A stretch of DNA of 38,596 nucleotides. Origin: Prevotella sp. GTDB taxonomy: Bacteria; Bacteroidota; Bacteroidia; Bacteroidales; Bacteroidaceae. How positions within the stretch are numbered: the stretch's first letter is position 1; each line of letters starts with the position of its first letter. The notes beneath the pieces are model-generated. The model saw only the letters and a list, made by a program, of their open reading frames with translations, was not told where the DNA came from and made no database searches. The translations under genes and the position numbers were made by a program. The DNA is taken from assembly GCA_022779305.1 (NCBI GenBank), contig JALFSW010000063.1:1-38596 (forward strand), in the 5' to 3' direction. This document shows, piece by piece, positions 1 to 8,089 of this stretch.

Positions 1-628
1 ATGCTCCTTCGAGTAGTTGTCCACAAGGAAAAACAGCACTATAAGTCAGAATATGATTAATTGGATTAAAAACCATTGAAAGATACTTATTCGATGGTTC
101 TGGATAATAATCGAAAGTCGTTTCCCCAATAAGTCCCTCATCCGAATAATGCTTCACACGGACAATATTCCCATTCTCCCAAAGCACAATAAAGGTCTTG
201 ACCTCTCCTTTATTACCAGCTCCGTACAATCTAACGATATTTAATTGATTTTTTGAAGTGTATTCATATTCTAACGTCAAATCAAGACCCGGATCTTCAT
301 TATCCCCTCCTTCAAGCACAAAACTTTCACGCTTAATCAGCCCGCTTTTAACGTCTGCCGTCCGAACGCATTTTATCGTCTTATTCAATAACACTTGTTG
401 AATGATTTTTGTTGGTTCGTAACTATACGTACTTTCAGTTTGTTCTTCTCCGTCTTCAAGAGAGCTTGTCTTAAATACACTTTTCGACAATTGATTTTTC
501 TCATTATACTCAAACGTACCCTCTTCCGAGGCAGAAGAATGAAAGGCTTTCCATTGTTTCTCCGTTTGGGCATTTACTATCTGAGCAAACATAAGGCTCA
601 GGAGACACAAAAAGTAAAATTTCTTCAT
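1..628 (-). CDS. Secreted protein of unknown function, 3' end outside window
   Basis: An open frame reads leftward from an ATG at 628-626 through 209 codons without a stop to the window edge, so the C-terminus is missing. The product starts with a clear signal peptide (MKKFYFLCLLSLMFAQIVNA, then QTEK). What follows is polar, with beta-like stretches such as LEYEYTSKNQLNIVRLYGAG and TFDYYPEPSNKYLSMVF. I do not recognise a named domain; the look is that of small secreted or periplasmic beta-rich proteins of Bacteroidales. A good promoter (TTTG, 20 bases, TACCTTTG, 871 to 840) lies about 210 bases upstream on the same strand and supports the gene. The ATG is preceded by an A/T-rich stretch typical of these bacteria. 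Shorter open frames inside it (385-573 minus, 395-643 plus) are shadows. Confidence 0.8.
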   Translation of the reverse strand, partial: MKKFYFLCLLSLMFAQIVNAQTEKQWKAFHSSASEEGTFEYNEKNQLSKSVFKTSSLEDGEEQTESTYSYEPTKIIQQVLLNKTIKCVRTADVKSGLIKRESFVLEGGDNEDPGLDLTLEYEYTSKNQLNIVRLYGAGNKGEVKTFIVLWENGNIVRVKHYSDEGLIGETTFDYYPEPSNKYLSMVFNPINHILTYSAVFPCGQLLEGA

Positions 629-702
629 AGAATTATTTTTTGAAAATTAGTACTCAATTGCATTTAGCCGTTTGCTCGCTTTAGGCAAATGTTCAGAGAA
701 CG

Positions 703-724
703 ATTACTTACTAACGTAAGCCTC
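703..724 (-). repeat. Diverged 22-bp repeat unit in the leader of the 1-628 gene
   Basis: Read on the minus strand this 22-mer begins GAGGCTTACGTT and resembles the 22-bp units at 1831-1896 and 16998-17063, which begin GAGGCTCACTTG. It lies in sense orientation in the long leader between the promoter at 840-871 and the start codon at 628. Flanking 22-base blocks are too diverged to be sure of. Confidence 0.35.
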
Positions 725-764
725 CGAAAGAAGATTACTCGCCATGGCAATCTAAAAACTTCAT

Positions 765-806
765 TCCTCGTTTTTCCACCAGCTCATCTGGCTTAACAAA
801 AACGTT
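765..806 (+). repeat. About 45-bp repeat shared with 25706-25755
   Basis: The stretch containing CAGCTCATCTGGCTTAAC, with TTCATTCCTC just before it and AAAAC after it, recurs on the minus strand near 25755-25706 in front of queG with a few substitutions and one small gap. Function unknown. Here it lies between the promoter at 840-871 and the 1-628 gene, in antisense orientation to that transcript. Confidence 0.55.
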
Positions 807-839
807 GATAAACCTATCTGTCTTAATTATTTACAATTG

Positions 840-871
840 CAAAGGTAACACTTTTCATTCATACCTTCAAA
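840..871 (-). promoter_or_regulatory. Promoter of the 1-628 gene
   Basis: Read on the minus strand: TTTG (871-868), 20 bases, TACCTTTG (847-840). This matches the Bacteroidetes sigma-ABfr pattern of -33 TTTG and -7 TAnnTTTG. It implies a leader of about 205 bases. Confidence 0.6.
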
Positions 872-1000
872 TAATTATGACTATTTTTGTTCGTAAGAAA
901 AGGAGAAGAAAAGAAATTTAAAAAGATGAGTAAGATACAAACACCAGCAAACAAACGAAGAAGTATCACTATTTAGAATAATTACAAATATCTTGATAAA

Positions 1001-1032
1001 TTTGGTCATTTCAGCTATTTTCTATATCTTTG
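1001..1032 (+). promoter_or_regulatory. Ferritin promoter
   Basis: TTTG at 1001-1004, 20 bases, TATCTTTG at 1025-1032, about 60 bases before the ferritin ATG. This is a textbook Bacteroidetes promoter. The remaining bases of the 629-1091 gap hold the divergent promoter (840-871), the repeats at 703-724 and 765-806, and otherwise nothing I recognise. Confidence 0.7.
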
Positions 1033-1091
1033 CATTGTGAACTATAAGGCAATTTTGCCACAAAAACATTAAAACAAAACAAGAAAACATT

Positions 1092-1574
1092 ATGAATATC
1101 AGCAAAAAAATGCAAGATGCTTTCAACAAGCAAATTGCAGCAGAGTTTTGGTCGTCAAATCTTTACCTAAGCATGGCTTTTTGGTTCCGCAAAGAAGGTT
1201 GGAAAGGTTTCGCAGGTTGGATGTTCCGCCAATCGGCAGAAGAAAAAGAGCATGCGCTCGATATGGCAGAATATGTCTTGAACCGTGGAGGTGAAGTAAA
1301 AGTAACAGCTATCGACGCTGTTCAAACAGAATGGGCAGATGCTAAAACCATCTTTGAAGAAACCCTCAAACACGAACAACTCGTTACAGAATACATCAAT
1401 GCGCTTGCTGATGTTGCTGATGAAGAAAAAGACCGCGCTTCACAAAATTTCATTGGTAAGTATATCGACGAACAAGTGGAAGAAGAAAAGAGTGTGAAAG
1501 ATATTCTTGATCTCTTCAAGCAGCAAGACGAACATGCTATCGCACACATCGAAAGACAACTCGCCCAAGGCTAA
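1092..1574 (+). CDS. ftnA: Ferritin (iron storage, ferroxidase)
   Basis: A 160-residue, fully helical ferritin-like protein of normal length for a non-haem bacterial ferritin. It oxidises Fe(II) and stores the iron in a 24-subunit cytoplasmic shell. The ferroxidase ligands are visible: Glu18, the EExxH motif at Glu51/His54, Glu95, and the Gln127/Glu130 pair in the sequence DEQVEEE. No Met that could bind haem is obvious, so this is ferritin rather than bacterioferritin. It stands alone, with its own promoter (1001-1032) and a strong terminator (1604-1643). In relatives, iron and oxidative stress control this gene, but no Fur- or OxyR-type site can be named from the sequence. The start is the only ATG before the conserved first helix. 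Confidence 0.96.
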   Translation: MNISKKMQDAFNKQIAAEFWSSNLYLSMAFWFRKEGWKGFAGWMFRQSAEEKEHALDMAEYVLNRGGEVKVTAIDAVQTEWADAKTIFEETLKHEQLVTEYINALADVADEEKDRASQNFIGKYIDEQVEEEKSVKDILDLFKQQDEHAIAHIERQLAQG

Positions 1575-1603
1575 ACCCTGCAGAATCTTTCGATGAAACA
1601 ATC

Positions 1604-1643
1604 AAGGTGGATATGTCAATTTATCGTTTGACATATTCACCTT
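1604..1643 (+). terminator. Ferritin terminator
   Basis: A 16-position stem (arms 1604-1619 and 1628-1643) interrupted only by one central G-T position that can pair as G-U in RNA, with an 8-base loop and a pyrimidine-rich tail. It begins 29 bases after the ferritin stop. Confidence 0.75.
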
Positions 1644-1721
1644 TCTCGTTATCTAATACCTTTATCAAATATTATTTGAGAAAAATTAAATCAAAACAAG
1701 GGATTTTAACGAAATATATCG

Positions 1722-1729
1722 TATCTTTG
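1722..1729 (+). promoter_or_regulatory. Possible promoter of the LRR gene (-7 box)
   Basis: TATCTTTG matches TAnnTTTG, but no TTTG is found about 20 bases upstream. If used, it gives a leader of about 295 bases containing the 22-bp repeats at 1831-1896. Confidence 0.4.
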
Positions 1730-1830
1730 CGCCAAGGGAGAAGAAGTTGCGGAAAAGATGCTTTTCACCAACCTTTCATTTGCCTAAAAACATAAGCCCA
1801 TTGAAAGCATTCCATGCTTTCTTTCCAAGT

Positions 1831-1896
1831 AAGGCTTAGTTGCCGAACAAGTGGGGTTCAGCTATAAAGCAAATGAGGCTCACTTGCGAGACAAAT
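1831..1896 (+). repeat. Three 22-bp tandem repeat units in the LRR gene leader
   Basis: Units at 1831-1852, 1853-1874 and 1875-1896 begin AAGGCTTAGTTG, GGGGTTCAGCTA and GAGGCTCACTTG and end near -ACAAGT, -GCAAAT and -ACAAAT. The period is exactly 22. The same unit type occurs at 16998-17063 in the hemN leader, also in sense orientation. The rest of the 1575-2031 gap holds the ferritin terminator, the -7 box and A/T-rich sequence before the ATG. Confidence 0.6.
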
Positions 1897-2031
1897 AATT
1901 TTCAGTCGAAACGCATTCATAAACAATTGACTATCAACCTACTACAAAACTACCCAAAACAACCCTTTAAAAGGAATTCAACAAACACCTAACGAAGAAC
2001 TACATAATTAACAATAAAAATTATTGAAAAA

Positions 2032-5016
2032 ATGAGAAAAAAACTACTACATTTGTGTTTCCTTTTCCTCTGTGCAATCAATGCACTGGCAGAAGGAAAA
2101 ATCATCATCGGAACCAGTGTTCCGACAGGAGAGAGTTTCACCATCCGTGTTACACGTGCCGACCAAAATACAAAAGTTTTTGTGGATTGGGGAGATGGCA
2201 ATCGGCAAGAAGCAACACTTGAGGGATGGAGCAGCGTGAAAAAAATCACCGGAACATTGCTCAACGACACTATACATGTCTATGGTGATTTTACGGCTAT
2301 CGACTTCGCAGACTCAAAGATTAATGTGCTGCACTTTGTTGATCAACCCAACCTAAAACAAGTTGAAGCACAAAAAAACGAACTCACCTACGAGGGACTC
2401 GACTTCACGGGTGCGCCCAATATCGACAATCTGAACCTAAATTATAATAAGGTGAGACGCTTAGACCTTCGCATGCTCACCCGCCTAAATATCTTCAGCA
2501 TCAACCACAATGAAGAACTATCTACCGTTCTTTTTGCCGACGGCTGCGAAACGCTCACAAACATAGACATGTCATACTGCGACATCTCAAATTTCTACCC
2601 CATCAGTCTGCCCAACCTAAAATATTTAAACATTGAGAATGGCAGCCTACAAATTTTGGAGTTAGGCAGCAACTATCCCAATCTTAAATCGGTGAATGTC
2701 AATGGCAATGAATGGATGACAGAAATAGATGTTACCCAACTTCCAAAATTAGAAAAAATTGCCATCGGAGGCACAAAAATCAAGGAACTTAACCTTGTCA
2801 ATAACCCCGACCTCATAAGCATAGACGCACATCACACAGACATAGCAAACCTCAGCATCGAACAAAACAAGATGCTTACCACCCTTGTGCTCAATAACAC
2901 CAAGATTGGAAAACTAAACGTTTCACATCTGCAAAACCTCCAAAACATCAATCTTGACAGCACAAACGTTGCGCGCATCGATTTGTCTAAAAATCGCTAC
3001 TTACGCGATGTGAGCATGAAGAACACCAACATACAATTCTTAGACATGCACAGCGCAGTGGGCATTAATCGCTTAAACCGCCTGAACATCAGCAATTGCA
3101 AAAGGATGACACCACAATCGCTCAATTTTACTTTCATGGCAATGCCCGACCATAACGGAGCATCCTACTCTACAAATGTCTTCATAGCGGGTTCAAATGG
3201 CGAAACAGCAAAAACCGAATTACTCAGCTATGACGCAGAGAACTATTATCGCTCCGACATTCAGGGCGATGGCACAGCGTCTATGGACTCTATTGCCATC
3301 CAACAGCTCCCTATCGAAGCTGGAACCTATCGTCTTGAACAAATATCTGCCGATGAACAATTTAACACTTGGAACAGCATCAGCAACAAAGCCATCCCAG
3401 GTTTCCCCATCAAAATAAGCACGCAAGCTCCTGAAGGACAAGAATTTGTTGGTGTTGAAATCAATGGGGAACTTATTACCGACAGCATTTTTGTTGTTTC
3501 GGCATCTGCCAGCATTCGTCCTATCTTTACAGCCACAACAACAAGCAATTCTGTGGTGCTCACCGTAGCAGCAGGCACACCACAAGAGTATTTCATCACA
3601 GCAGCAAACGACGATACGGAAATCAGTATCGACTGGGGAAATGGCGAACCAGAAAAAATCAAAGTGGGCTATGATACACACGTGAAAGGTACGGCCAGCG
3701 GAACAAAAATCTCTATTTACGGCGAAATTATAGGTCTCGACGTTGCTAGCTATCCCGGTGTGGGCTACGACAATAAAATCAAAGCCATTGACCTAAAGAA
3801 TTGCAAGCAACTCAAGAAACTCAGCACCTATATGAATTTCATTGAAACCATCGACTTAAGTGGCTTGAAAGAATTGGAAGAATTGGATTGTGCCTACAAC
3901 AATCTCACAGAACTAAATCTTGACGATAACGCTAAACTGCGAATCGTGAAAGCGTATGGCAATCATATAGAGCGTTTTAAGCCAACCAACAACAAGCAAC
4001 TCGTTGTTCTTGACCTTAGAAAAAATTGGTTGGAAGAGGTTGATCTTGCACAAAACGCATTGCTGACACAACTCGATTTGAGCGAAAACAGTCTTGAAGA
4101 ATTAAATCTCTCAAACCTTGCTGAACTCGAACAGCTTAACGTATCAGGTAACCACCTTACAACACTGAACCTCGAAAATGCGCCAATGCTTTCAGTACTA
4201 AAGGCTTCGCGCAATAAATTCTCAACACTCCAGCTCAATAATAACACAGAAATAAAGGTTTTGGAAGCTGACGAAAACCAACTCTCAACACTCGATCTGA
4301 GCAACCAAAAACAACTCACGAACGTAAACATTGGGGGCAATAAGTTCGATGCTTGTACATTGAACGACATCTATTACGCCCTACCTGTAAACAATGCAAG
4401 CGGTGGTGAGACGAAGACGGCAAACTTGAAAGTTAGAGGCGAAAAAGCAGAAACCTACAACCAAGCGCAAACAGCCGATTCAAAGATTGCAACCGAGAAA
4501 GGATGGATCATCGACTATGAGGGCGATGCAAGCGGATGCGAGCAAGTTTATATCACGATAGCCAGCACCGAAAACGGAAGCGTAGAAGTAATGACCGCAA
4601 ACAATACACCTGTGGCAAGCGGAACCAAGGTAATGCGCAATGAAGAACTCCATATCAATGCAACGCCTGCTGCTGGTTATGAATTTGTTTCAGCTACTGC
4701 CAATAACGAACAAATTATCAATAACAAGTTCACACCAACACGTGCAACAACCATTGTAACGAAATTCTCAATTGTCAATGGTATCGATAGCATCCACGAT
4801 GGCGAACAAGCAACACAAGCAAATAGCATCAGCATTGAAAGTGTGAAAGGGGCACTCCAGATGAAAGCCTCAACACCAACACGTGTAACTGTTTATCAAA
4901 TCAATGGTAAAGTGGTATTCAATGGTCAGATTAATGGCGTCTACACACTGACATTGCCAACTGGTGTTTATGTCGTAGAAACTTGTCGAACAAAGCAAAC
5001 AATGCTCGTGAGATAA
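2032..5016 (+). CDS. Secreted leucine-rich-repeat surface protein with T9SS-like sorting tail
   Basis: The 994-residue product has a signal peptide (about 1-20). A beta module with the motif VDWGDG (53-56) is followed by a leucine-rich-repeat block (about 95-370). A second copy of the beta module (DWGNG, 534-538) is followed by a second LRR block (about 580-790) with units of about 21 residues such as LTQLDLSENSLEELNLSNL. Next come a short repeat domain (about 835-905, IASTENGSVEV) and a C-terminal domain (last 75 residues) with VTVYQINGKVVFNGQ, GVYVVE and a basic end, which is how T9SS sorting domains look. The architecture recalls internalin-like InlJ of Porphyromonas gingivalis. A role in adhesion or biofilm is inference. 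It appears to be a single-gene unit with its own long leader. Confidence 0.9.
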   Translation: MRKKLLHLCFLFLCAINALAEGKIIIGTSVPTGESFTIRVTRADQNTKVFVDWGDGNRQEATLEGWSSVKKITGTLLNDTIHVYGDFTAIDFADSKINVLHFVDQPNLKQVEAQKNELTYEGLDFTGAPNIDNLNLNYNKVRRLDLRMLTRLNIFSINHNEELSTVLFADGCETLTNIDMSYCDISNFYPISLPNLKYLNIENGSLQILELGSNYPNLKSVNVNGNEWMTEIDVTQLPKLEKIAIGGTKIKELNLVNNPDLISIDAHHTDIANLSIEQNKMLTTLVLNNTKIGKLNVSHLQNLQNINLDSTNVARIDLSKNRYLRDVSMKNTNIQFLDMHSAVGINRLNRLNISNCKRMTPQSLNFTFMAMPDHNGASYSTNVFIAGSNGETAKTELLSYDAENYYRSDIQGDGTASMDSIAIQQLPIEAGTYRLEQISADEQFNTWNSISNKAIPGFPIKISTQAPEGQEFVGVEINGELITDSIFVVSASASIRPIFTATTTSNSVVLTVAAGTPQEYFITAANDDTEISIDWGNGEPEKIKVGYDTHVKGTASGTKISIYGEIIGLDVASYPGVGYDNKIKAIDLKNCKQLKKLSTYMNFIETIDLSGLKELEELDCAYNNLTELNLDDNAKLRIVKAYGNHIERFKPTNNKQLVVLDLRKNWLEEVDLAQNALLTQLDLSENSLEELNLSNLAELEQLNVSGNHLTTLNLENAPMLSVLKASRNKFSTLQLNNNTEIKVLEADENQLSTLDLSNQKQLTNVNIGGNKFDACTLNDIYYALPVNNASGGETKTANLKVRGEKAETYNQAQTADSKIATEKGWIIDYEGDASGCEQVYITIASTENGSVEVMTANNTPVASGTKVMRNEELHINATPAAGYEFVSATANNEQIINNKFTPTRATTIVTKFSIVNGIDSIHDGEQATQANSISIESVKGALQMKASTPTRVTVYQINGKVVFNGQINGVYTLTLPTGVYVVETCRTKQTMLVR

Positions 5017-5070
5017 TTCAGCCATAAACCATTCATTTCAAAGAAAGTGTTGCATAGCATTTTGTTTATC

Positions 5071-5261
5071 CCAAATCGGTCATTAGAGACCAAACTGATT
5101 GCAGCTGATGGTCTGTGCAGGTTGTTCAGCGTTTTATCGCAGATGTAGCGGACTACTTCAAGAGAAAACGATGAGGAATATGACGACAAGCAGGTGCAAT
5201 CGGTTGGGAAGTGAATAAAGAAGATAAAAAGAAAACCCAAGCGGTCTAATGACCGATTTGG
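5071..5261 (+). repeat. 191-bp miniature inverted-repeat element, copy A
   Basis: A complete copy running from CCAAATCGGTCATTAGA to the inverted TCTAATGACCGATTTGG. It is flanked by a perfect 7-bp direct duplication, GTTTATC, at 5064-5070 and 5262-5268. The internal hairpin loop reads GTAGCGGACTAC here. It lies after the LRR gene and points toward comEC. No protein-coding capacity is credible. Confidence 0.9.
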
Positions 5262-5281
5262 GTTTATCACGAACCCTTTCC

Positions 5282-5328
5282 CTCGCTCATTAGTAGGCAA
5301 AAGAAACGCTGGTTGCCCGATGAGCGAG
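5282..5328. other. Nested inverted repeat between elements A and B
   Basis: Outer arms CTCGCTCAT (5282-5290) and ATGAGCGAG (5320-5328), inner arms GGCAA (5296-5300) and TTGCC (5313-5317). There is no T tract on the + strand side. It could be a structured RNA, a weak terminator or a remnant of another repeat. Confidence 0.45.
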
Positions 5329-5383
5329 TAGGAATAACAGACTGAAAACAAGCGGGTGCAACACTTTTCTTATTATTTTCAAT

Positions 5384-5464
5384 CCAAATTGGTCGTTAGA
5401 GACCAAAAGGATTATATCTGATTGTGAATAAACGGAAACTCTAAACAGACTAATGACCGGTTGG
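5384..5464 (+). repeat. Deleted derivative of the miniature element, copy B (81 bp)
   Basis: Starts CCAAATTGGTCGTTAGAGAC and ends TAATGACCGGTTGG, with the central hairpin region missing. It ends 31 bases before the comEC ATG, so it is in the likely comEC leader. The 7-base flanks (TTTCAAT, AGTTTAT) do not match. Confidence 0.65.
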
Positions 5465-5495
5465 AGTTTATAAAGACTGATTGGGATTTAAAAAC

Positions 5496-7043
5496 ATGAA
5501 AAGACCAAACGACAACTTCCCACTACTCAAAATAGCTGTTGCTTTGCTTTTAGGTGTCGTTGCAGGATACTATATCAACTACCCTAAAGTGCCTTTTTTT
5601 ATATTTTCCCCACTAATTATTACATCATTACTGACCTGTTTTCAGCATCGCAATCCCATTCGGCAAAGTGTCTTTTTACTCTTGAGCGTCTTTTGTTTGG
5701 GTTTTGCTTTGATGGAAAAACAAAAACTTTCAACACACAATTCATTCCCATCTACACCCATAACCTATCACGCCACACTACTTTCTGAGCCCACTGAACG
5801 AGGGAAAATCATCCAGTTTGACGTTACAACACGCATCAATAATCAGCCCATAAAAGCAAAAGTGTCATTACTCAAAGACACCATTCATCATCGTTACAAG
5901 CAATTACACATTGGCAGTGGGATATGCGCACACACCCTTCTTCAAACACCAGAAAGGGCAGCAAGCTCTTTCGCCTATCTCCCAAGGTGGCTCCGAGTAA
6001 ATGGCTATAACGCACAGACATTCATTCCCTACAATCGATGGGTTGCAGAATCACCTCAAATAGAGCATATAAATAGGTTTGAAAGAGCCTTGTTAAGTAT
6101 GAAAATCTTTCGAGAAAAGTGCATCAAATACTTAAACGACCTCGGATTATCCAAAGAAAACGAAGCAATTGTGATGGCAATGAGTCTAGGGGAGAAACGT
6201 TTCTTATCGAAAACACAAAAAGAGGATTATTCCGTTGCGGGTGCAAGTCATATATTGGCACTCTCTGGGTTGCACATCGGTATTCTTTTTACGGTCTTTA
6301 TGGCGTTTTTCAAGCTATTCCGACGATTTGCCTATTTTCGTTCCATCGAGCGTTATGGCATCATAAGTTCGCTGATTGTTTTCTCAATGTGGGGCTATGT
6401 GTTTCTCGTGGGATTTATGCCTTCAGTAGTTCGCTCCACACTGATGATTACCATCTATATGCTCACTGCCCTACTTCGGCGCAATTCACTTTCAATCAAT
6501 TCATTATCCTTTGCCCTTTGCGTCATTATTCTCTTTAATCCACTGGCATTATTTGACATTGGATTGCAATTTTCGTTCCTTGCCGTATTCTCAATTCTAA
6601 CCTTCAGTCCCACCATTGAAAGCTATTTGCAAACAAGACTCTTCCACAAACAAACGTGGTGGAAATGGACTTCTGGCGTCGTTGCCGTATCGCTTGCTGC
6701 CCACATTGCCACAGCTCCATTGGTGGCTTACTACTTTCATCGGCTGCCCAATTATTTTTTATTGACCAACTTAATCGTCGTTCCCTGCGCCACGTTGCTC
6801 CTTTATCTTGTTCTACTCCTTTTTTTATTCAGTCCTTGGAACACGGGTCAACGTTTTTTAGTGGATATTTTGGAAAGCCTTACAGCCTTTTTAAACGATT
6901 TTGTAGCAACAATCTCACGCCTACCCTACGCCAGCGTGAACGACATTCAGCTCTCCTTGCCACAAGTTATAGCCATCTACATCGCCATTTTTAGTCTATT
7001 CATTGTGTTGCGATACTTTCGTCGCTCACCCGACATGGAATAG
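5496..7043 (+). CDS. comEC: ComEC/Rec2-type competence membrane protein
   Basis: A polytopic inner-membrane protein of 515 residues. The N-terminal part has three hydrophobic segments followed by a soluble beta region (DUF4131-like, about 20-175). The Competence domain (about 215-490) carries the conserved HILALSGLHIGIL motif (252-264) and then many membrane helices. ComEC forms the channel that takes single-stranded DNA into the cytoplasm during natural transformation. The C-terminal metallo-beta-lactamase domain of longer ComEC proteins is absent, as is common in Bacteroidetes. I start at the ATG at 5496; a TTG five codons upstream would place the start close to repeat copy B. It ends 23 bases from the convergent rlmH gene. 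Whether this organism is transformable cannot be told from here. Confidence 0.88.
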   Translation: MKRPNDNFPLLKIAVALLLGVVAGYYINYPKVPFFIFSPLIITSLLTCFQHRNPIRQSVFLLLSVFCLGFALMEKQKLSTHNSFPSTPITYHATLLSEPTERGKIIQFDVTTRINNQPIKAKVSLLKDTIHHRYKQLHIGSGICAHTLLQTPERAASSFAYLPRWLRVNGYNAQTFIPYNRWVAESPQIEHINRFERALLSMKIFREKCIKYLNDLGLSKENEAIVMAMSLGEKRFLSKTQKEDYSVAGASHILALSGLHIGILFTVFMAFFKLFRRFAYFRSIERYGIISSLIVFSMWGYVFLVGFMPSVVRSTLMITIYMLTALLRRNSLSINSLSFALCVIILFNPLALFDIGLQFSFLAVFSILTFSPTIESYLQTRLFHKQTWWKWTSGVVAVSLAAHIATAPLVAYYFHRLPNYFLLTNLIVVPCATLLLYLVLLLFLFSPWNTGQRFLVDILESLTAFLNDFVATISRLPYASVNDIQLSLPQVIAIYIAIFSLFIVLRYFRRSPDME

Positions 7044-7066
7044 AGGCGATAAAAATAGCCATGGAT

Positions 7067-7537
7067 TTACTCATGATGGTAGGGTTCGCCCTTGATAATC
7101 GTACAAGCACGATAAAGCTGTTCTGTAAAAATCAACCGAACCATTTGGTGTGAAAACGTCATTTTCGAGAGTGAAATTTTCTCATTCGCACGCTTATAGA
7201 CAGCCTCAGAGAACCCATAAGCCCCTCCTATGACAAACAAAAGTCGTTTTGCCGTGTTTTGCTTTTTCTGCAACCATTGTGCATAGTCCACCGAACGAAA
7301 CTCTTTTCCATGCTCATCGAGCAACACCACCGTGTCAGCAGACTGTATTTCCTTCAAAATCATTGCTCCCTCTGCATCTTTTTGTTGCTGTTCTGAAAGA
7401 TTTTTCGTATTCTTCAGATCAGCAATCGTAACGATATTGAACGGTAGATAATGCTCAATGCGCCCCACATAATCGTTTATTGCTTCTTGAAAGAGCTTGT
7501 TTTGCGTTTTCCCCACTAAAAGAAGCGTTACTTTCAT
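7067..7537 (-). CDS. rlmH: 23S rRNA pseudouridine-1915 N3-methyltransferase
   Basis: 156 residues, the usual length for RlmH (SPOUT class, PF02590). It methylates N3 of pseudouridine 1915 in helix 69 of 23S rRNA on the assembled ribosome, using S-adenosylmethionine. Visible family motifs are the cofactor-binding GGAYG (104-108), the knot segment LSKMTFSHQMVR (123-134), LYRA (141-144) and the C-terminal PYHHE that closes the active site. It follows the DUF4491 gene by 15 bases on the same strand and is probably co-transcribed with it. Confidence 0.95.
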   Translation of the reverse strand: MKVTLLLVGKTQNKLFQEAINDYVGRIEHYLPFNIVTIADLKNTKNLSEQQQKDAEGAMILKEIQSADTVVLLDEHGKEFRSVDYAQWLQKKQNTAKRLLFVIGGAYGFSEAVYKRANEKISLSKMTFSHQMVRLIFTEQLYRACTIIKGEPYHHE

Positions 7538-7552
7538 CCTGTCAAAAACCTT

Positions 7553-7891
7553 TTACTTGTTTTCTTCTTTTGGGGTTTCCGTCGTTTGCTTATAAGTATG
7601 GCGCCGCTTAGGGTTCATTGGAAACCATCCTTTTTCGACCCGCTTTTTTTGTGCAATCAGTTCGCCTATGCCCCAAATCAATGATGCGCCAGTAACACCT
7701 AACAACGCCGACCAAAACAGACTTTCAACAAACAAAGCACCGACGCAAAACGCCAACCCTGCTATGAGAAACAAAATCCAAGGTTTTGTCCCAAAATAGT
7801 ATTCTGTTTTGATGACCAACGGATGACAAAGTCCTATAATAAGAAATGTACAAACAGAGAGAATAACGCCCTCGTAGTTTAATGCTGTCAT
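7553..7891 (-). CDS. DUF4491 family small membrane protein
   Basis: 112 residues with three to four hydrophobic segments (about 7-27, 36-54, 56-80) and a basic, polar C-terminus (KKRVEKGWFPMNPKRR). The sequence matches what I know of the Bacteroidales family DUF4491; its function is unknown. It is the promoter-proximal gene of a pair with rlmH. A -7-like TATTTTTG lies on the minus strand at 8010-8003, without a clear -33 box. The upstream gap to 8089 is shared with the divergent hexomutase gene and contains a 12-bp direct repeat CAAAAACGCTCT at 7934-7945 and 7959-7970. Confidence 0.85.
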   Translation of the reverse strand: MTALNYEGVILSVCTFLIIGLCHPLVIKTEYYFGTKPWILFLIAGLAFCVGALFVESLFWSALLGVTGASLIWGIGELIAQKKRVEKGWFPMNPKRRHTYKQTTETPKEENK

Positions 7892-8053
7892 TATTTTAAT
7901 GAATAAATTGCCTTTAATAACCTATTGTTTTTGCAAAAACGCTCTTTAAATGATGTTTCAAAAACGCTCTCACTTCTAAGTTTTAGCCATTTGAATAGGT
8001 TGCAAAAATACGAAAAAAAAATGATATGTAGCCTTGTTTTCAGAATAATTGAG

Positions 8054-8061
8054 TATATTTG
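8054..8061 (+). promoter_or_regulatory. Likely promoter -7 box of the hexomutase gene
   Basis: TATATTTG fits TAnnTTTG and lies 28 bases before the ATG; a CTTG at 8033-8036 could serve as a poor -33 box at 17 bases. Confidence 0.5.
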
Positions 8062-8089
8062 CAGATATATTTTTTTCTAAAAACTAACT

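Noticed and set aside
1607..1795. A 62-residue plus-strand open frame after ferritin.
   Set aside because: It runs through the ferritin terminator and the next promoter box and has no recognisable features.
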